Assembly (NCBI GenBank): GCA_029260235.1
Contig: JAJDDP010000015.1
Span: forward strand, 29,315-93,314
Direction of reading: 5' to 3'
Length of the DNA stretch: 64,000 nt
Origin: Phycisphaerae bacterium
Lineage (GTDB): Bacteria; Planctomycetota; Phycisphaerae; UBA1845
Both the position numbers and the translations under genes were made by a program. The number at the start of each line of letters is the position of its first letter. Positions within the stretch are counted from its first letter, which is position 1. A model generated the notes under the pieces. It did no database searches, was not told where the DNA came from, and saw nothing but the letters and a program-made list of their open reading frames with translations. Positions 59,929 to 64,000 of this stretch are shown in pieces.

Positions 59929-61022
59929 GGTTTGGGCACTACCAGTGCTTTGACGCAGGATCCGTCGCGCACCTTCGCCAGAGCGTCGTTCACCTCAGAT
60001 AGCGGGTACCGCTCCAGCTTGACACTCGACCACAGTTTCCGCCCTTGGTCAGTCTTGAGCATTTCGATCCCCCGATAGAAGTGCGAGAAATCAGATCCCC
60101 AGCAGCCCCGAATGTCCAAGTGCTTCTTGTTGATGTCCAGGTGCGGGTTGAGGCTGACGTCGCCCGCGTCGGTGTATTGGCCGACGATCACCACGCAGCC
60201 GGCGTCTCGGGTCCAGCGGATGGCCTGGACAACGGCCTCTTTGGCGCCGGTGGCTTCGATGGCTACGTCCGCACCACGGCCGCTGGTTTGTTTCAAGACC
60301 CAATCGTGGCGACCCTGCTCATCGACGGTTGTGAAATCGAGTACGGCTGTCGCACCCATCTGCCGGGCGGATTCGAGCCGATTTGCCGGCGCTCCGACGC
60401 AAAGAATCTGCCCCGCACCACGCATGCGGGCAAAGGCAATGGCCGAGAGGCCTACTGGACCCGCCCCGAGAATCAAGACCGTGTCTCCAAATCGAAAATC
60501 AGCCCGCTCAACCGCATGCAGCGCCGTCGGCAAAGAGCAGCCACCAGCCATGTAGTGCTCGTTGTCTACCCCATCGAGTCGAAGACTAATTACCCCCGGC
60601 TTAAGGTATATCTTCTCAGCCCAGCCGCCGCACAGCCCATCCTCCACACCGTAGGTGATGCCGTAGACCTTTCGCTGCGGGCATCGCGTCGAAGCCCGGG
60701 CTACCAAACAGTGCCAGCAGCGATGGCAGGTCCGATGCACATCCAGAAAAGTGACCCGGTCGCCCTCGGCAAAGGGACGCCCGTCGATGTCGCACACCGT
60801 GCCGCGAATCTTGTCCAACCGCCCCACCGAGACATGCCCCGGGATAATCGGATAAGGCACGCCGGCCAATTGACCGTCCAAGAGATGCACATCGGTCCCA
60901 CAGACTTCGCTCAATTCAACAGCTAGCAAAGCAGAGTTCGGCTCCAGGTCAGGTTCGGGCAACTCGCGAACCTCAACAGTTTGCCCGGGACTAGGCATGA
61001 CAGCAGCAAGAATGTTCGGCAT
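59925..61022 (-). CDS. Zinc-dependent alcohol dehydrogenase family protein
   Basis: ELSEVCGTDVHLLDGQLAGVPYPIIPGHVSVGRL, CHRCWHCL, VLILGAGPVGLSAIAFARMRGA; start ATG 61022. Confidence 0.9.
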   Translation of the reverse strand: MPNILAAVMPSPGQTVEVRELPEPDLEPNSALLAVELSEVCGTDVHLLDGQLAGVPYPIIPGHVSVGRLDKIRGTVCDIDGRPFAEGDRVTFLDVHRTCHRCWHCLVARASTRCPQRKVYGITYGVEDGLCGGWAEKIYLKPGVISLRLDGVDNEHYMAGGCSLPTALHAVERADFRFGDTVLILGAGPVGLSAIAFARMRGAGQILCVGAPANRLESARQMGATAVLDFTTVDEQGRHDWVLKQTSGRGADVAIEATGAKEAVVQAIRWTRDAGCVVIVGQYTDAGDVSLNPHLDINKKHLDIRGCWGSDFSHFYRGIEMLKTDQGRKLWSSVKLERYPLSEVNDALAKVRDGSCVKALVVPKP

Positions 61023-61369
61023 AGTGATTCCTTGATTTTGGAACAATCGACGGCGTGGGTAGCTGATCCTCAGCCAACAAGTTTTGGAATAGCGTGGTCG
61101 AATGGTGATGCCCATGGCCACGCTTGGATCTTGCCACGCCGAACGATCAAGTACAAGACCTGGTGATCGATATCATGGTGATGGCTAAGCTATGTCAAGC
61201 CCGACGCTCCCGCGGCACTCCCGTCGTCCGTTGGACAAGCTCTCCTCATGTGCAGGGCAGGCCAATATGTTATAGAGTATCGTGCGTGCTGCGGCCTGGA
61301 ACACCGCCGCAGGTTCTACCTTCGAAGCTATGTAGGCGACCTGGCGACAGACGATAACGACCAAAAACT

Positions 61370-64000
61370 ATGTCCATCGATCTCGATCATGACATCCAGC
61401 TGCTCACCGCCGTTCTGACCGATGTGCTAGAGCGGCTCGGGCCGTCCGGGCATACCCAATTGTGCGAACAGTTGCTCCTCTCCTGCCGAGAGGGCGAGCA
61501 GGATGGCTTCAAGTCGGCACGCCAGCGGATCGCGGGGCTGGAGCTGGAGGACATCAAAGAGCTGATCAAGTCGGTCACCCTCCGCTTCCACCTGAGGAAT
61601 CAGGCAGAGAAGGTTGAGATCGTCCGGATCAACCGTCGGCGCCATCGCGAAGCAACCACTTACCAGCCTCGTCGAGATTCGATCGCCGAGGCGGTCTCCA
61701 AGCTGAAATCGGGAGGACTGTCTAGCGACGCTGTGATGGCCATCATCCAGCGCATAGACATCCAGCCCACCCTCACGGCGCATCCGACTGAATCGCGTCG
61801 TCGGTCCCTGTTGCGCAAACAGCTAGACATCGCTGAATGCCTGCTAGCCTTGAACGCGGGTGCCCAGGACGGCGAGGCTCGCCGGATACTGGAAAGCACC
61901 ATCCGTCAACGGGTGTTGTTGATCTATTGCTCCGACGAGGTGCGTATCGAACGGCTCAGCGTGCTCGAAGAAATCGAAGGCTCGCTCCATTTCCTGACCA
62001 CATCGATCTGGCATGCCGTGCCAAGAATACTGCGTGACATCGGCGGTGCGATAGAACAACACTACGGCATACTGCCCAACATACCGCCTGTCGTACGTTA
62101 CCGAACCTGGATCGGAGGCGACCGCGACGGCAATCCGTTGGTCACGCCGAAGATGACCATCGATAGTCTCCAGCTGCATCGCAGGGCGGTCATCCAGCTC
62201 TATGACGAGAAACTTTCCGAACTGATGGGTCTGCTGAGTCTGTCTGACCGACGAATCACCGTGCCCGCCGAGCTCATCGAATCGGTTCAGCCGGAACAAC
62301 TGGCTGACTTCCTACCCGAGGAATCCCTGGCACGTTTGCGGCACGAACCCTTCCGACTCAAGCTGTCGCAGATGCGCAACCGGCTCGGCACAGCTTTCGA
62401 CGACGACCAGGCCTACAGCATCTCGGATTTCATGAACGATCTTGAGTTGCTAGCCGCCAGCCTGCATCAGATGAACCTCGATGAACTCGTGGACTCAAGC
62501 GGGCTGGGCGAACTGCTGACCCAGGCAAAGGTGTTCGGTTTTCGCCTGGCGTCCCTCGACATCCGCCAGCACAGCGACGTGCATGGTCGGGTTGTTAGCG
62601 AGCTCCTGAACGAGACCGGCATCTGCCCCGACTATCAATCATTACCCGAGAGCGACAAGGTCGAGTTGTTGGCTCAGGCTATTGAGTCACCGGCGATAGA
62701 TCGCCCATCGCAAGAAAACCTGTCTGCGATTTGCCGCGAAGTCGTTGAAGTGCTCGAAATCGTTAATCGCGCCCGCAAGAACGATCCAGATGCCGTGGGC
62801 AGCTACATCATCAGCATGGCCAACGAAGCCAGTGACGTGCTCGAGGTCTTGTGGCTGATGCGTCTAGTTGGTTGTTCGTCCTTGGACATCGTGCCGCTGT
62901 TCGAGACGATCAGCGATCTTGAGCGAGCGCCCGAAGTGCTGAAGGTGCTGCTCTCCAACCCGACCTACCGCGCCCATGTCAATGCTTGTGGTGAGTTTCA
63001 AGAAATCATGCTGGGCTATTCTGACAGCAACAAAGACGGTGGCTATCTCATGTCGGGCTGGCTCTTGCACGCCGCCTTGTCGGACATCTCCCAGGCCTGT
63101 CGATCTTGCGGCGTCGATTTCCGCTTTTTCCATGGCCGGGGAGGCACCGTGGGGCGTGGCGGCGGCCGCTCGAACCGGGCTATCTTGGCCACACCGCCCG
63201 ACAGCCGCAACGGACAAATTCGCATGACCGAACAGGGCGAAGCCATCTCATTCCGCTACGCCCTCCCGGACATTGCCCATCGCCACCTTGAGCAATTGAT
63301 CAGTGCGATGGTTGTTGCCGAATCTGAGGCGTCGTGCCAGCCTGAATCGCACAGCGAGGCCGACGTCCAGCTCATGACCCAGTTGGGTCGTCGGTCAATG
63401 GTGACGTACCGTGCGTTGATCGATGATGAGGCCTTCTGGTCGTGGTACTGTGAGGTGTCGCCCATCGCCCACATCAGCGCCCTGCCCATCGCTTCGAGGC
63501 CGGTGGCCAGAACCAGCGGAGCCGTTCACTTCGACACCCTCCGCGCCATTCCATGGGTGTTCGCTTGGACCCAAATGCGTTTCAACGTTCCTGGTTGGTA
63601 CGGGCTTGGCACTGCCTTGAGCGAAGCACTCGACGAGTCGAACGACAGATTAGACGTGCTACGCGGGTGGTATCAAGAGTGGGAGTACTTCAAGACTTCA
63701 ATCGACAACGCCCAGCAGGAGATGGCCCGGGCGAGGCTGATCATTGCCCGATGCTATGATGGGGCGACTGCTTCTCCGCAATTCAAGCGTATAGCGACTG
63801 AGTACGAACTGGCCAGTAACGCGATCTTGCGAATTACAGGCCAGAGAGAACTACTGGATAACAACCCGGTGATTCAGCGATCCATCAAACAGCGCAACGG
63901 AGCGACCGACTTGCTGAACCTGTTGCAAATCGAGTTGCTTGAGCGATACCGCAATTCCGATGAAACCCAACAACAAGACCTACGGCCCGTACTCTTTGCC
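61370..64000 (+). CDS. ppc: Phosphoenolpyruvate carboxylase (3' end beyond window)
   Basis: My translation from ATG 61370: QPTLTAHPTESRRRSLLRKQ, RTWIGGDRDGNPLVTP, MLGYSDSNKDGGYLMSGW, FHGRGGTVGRGGG; open to the window end so missing from the ORF track. Confidence 0.95.
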   Translation, partial: MSIDLDHDIQLLTAVLTDVLERLGPSGHTQLCEQLLLSCREGEQDGFKSARQRIAGLELEDIKELIKSVTLRFHLRNQAEKVEIVRINRRRHREATTYQPRRDSIAEAVSKLKSGGLSSDAVMAIIQRIDIQPTLTAHPTESRRRSLLRKQLDIAECLLALNAGAQDGEARRILESTIRQRVLLIYCSDEVRIERLSVLEEIEGSLHFLTTSIWHAVPRILRDIGGAIEQHYGILPNIPPVVRYRTWIGGDRDGNPLVTPKMTIDSLQLHRRAVIQLYDEKLSELMGLLSLSDRRITVPAELIESVQPEQLADFLPEESLARLRHEPFRLKLSQMRNRLGTAFDDDQAYSISDFMNDLELLAASLHQMNLDELVDSSGLGELLTQAKVFGFRLASLDIRQHSDVHGRVVSELLNETGICPDYQSLPESDKVELLAQAIESPAIDRPSQENLSAICREVVEVLEIVNRARKNDPDAVGSYIISMANEASDVLEVLWLMRLVGCSSLDIVPLFETISDLERAPEVLKVLLSNPTYRAHVNACGEFQEIMLGYSDSNKDGGYLMSGWLLHAALSDISQACRSCGVDFRFFHGRGGTVGRGGGRSNRAILATPPDSRNGQIRMTEQGEAISFRYALPDIAHRHLEQLISAMVVAESEASCQPESHSEADVQLMTQLGRRSMVTYRALIDDEAFWSWYCEVSPIAHISALPIASRPVARTSGAVHFDTLRAIPWVFAWTQMRFNVPGWYGLGTALSEALDESNDRLDVLRGWYQEWEYFKTSIDNAQQEMARARLIIARCYDGATASPQFKRIATEYELASNAILRITGQRELLDNNPVIQRSIKQRNGATDLLNLLQIELLERYRNSDETQQQDLRPVLFA

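Noticed and set aside
60045-60926. 293-aa plus-strand ORF
   Set aside because: Antisense to the zinc alcohol dehydrogenase, which has clear motifs.
1-64000. tRNA/rRNA/CRISPR/prophage/transposase genes
   Set aside because: Scanned by eye for T-loop GGTTCGAATCC-like strings, direct-repeat arrays and integrase/transposase motifs; none convincing. A tRNAscan/Infernal run would be decisive and could still find a structured RNA I missed.

Overview
This 64-kb window looks like ordinary chromosomal sequence from a Planctomycetes/Phycisphaerae-like diderm bacterium. That lineage is an inference from DUF1571, the CPxC-(G)YDLxGL-RCPECG zinc-ribbon style, dockerin-like DxDGDGDxDLADxAA motifs and TSP3/C-terminal-anchor proteins; no 16S is present. 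I support about 43 protein-coding genes. Recognisable functions include LpxD, LpxK, an LptD/OstA-like protein, a GmhB-like HAD phosphatase, a family-9 glycosyltransferase, MnmA, GlyA, ElbB, a MEMO-family protein, a POT/MFS transporter, an FHA-GAF histidine kinase, a Ser/Thr kinase, an amidohydrolase, a DegT-type aminotransferase and phosphoenolpyruvate carboxylase. The last one is cut by the window edge and is absent from the ORF track. No rRNA, tRNA, CRISPR, transposase or phage genes were recognised by eye. The items most worth a second look are: (i) a ~2,940-aa predicted secreted protein built as [SUMF1/FGE-like module + beta-sandwich array] x3 + SUMF1, with all four FGE-like modules lacking the catalytic Cys pair and a dockerin-like motif embedded inside; (ii) a 32-aa hydrophobic Gly/Phe/Leu microprotein with a good Shine-Dalgarno that is missing from the ORF track; (iii) a translationally coupled HEAGH metallopeptidase + ATP-grasp ligase pair; (iv) an inverted-repeat element of the AACCACTAAGGCACGAAGACAC type. 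Nothing here is an obvious new defence or mobile system. All family calls are from motif reading only; no database search was run.
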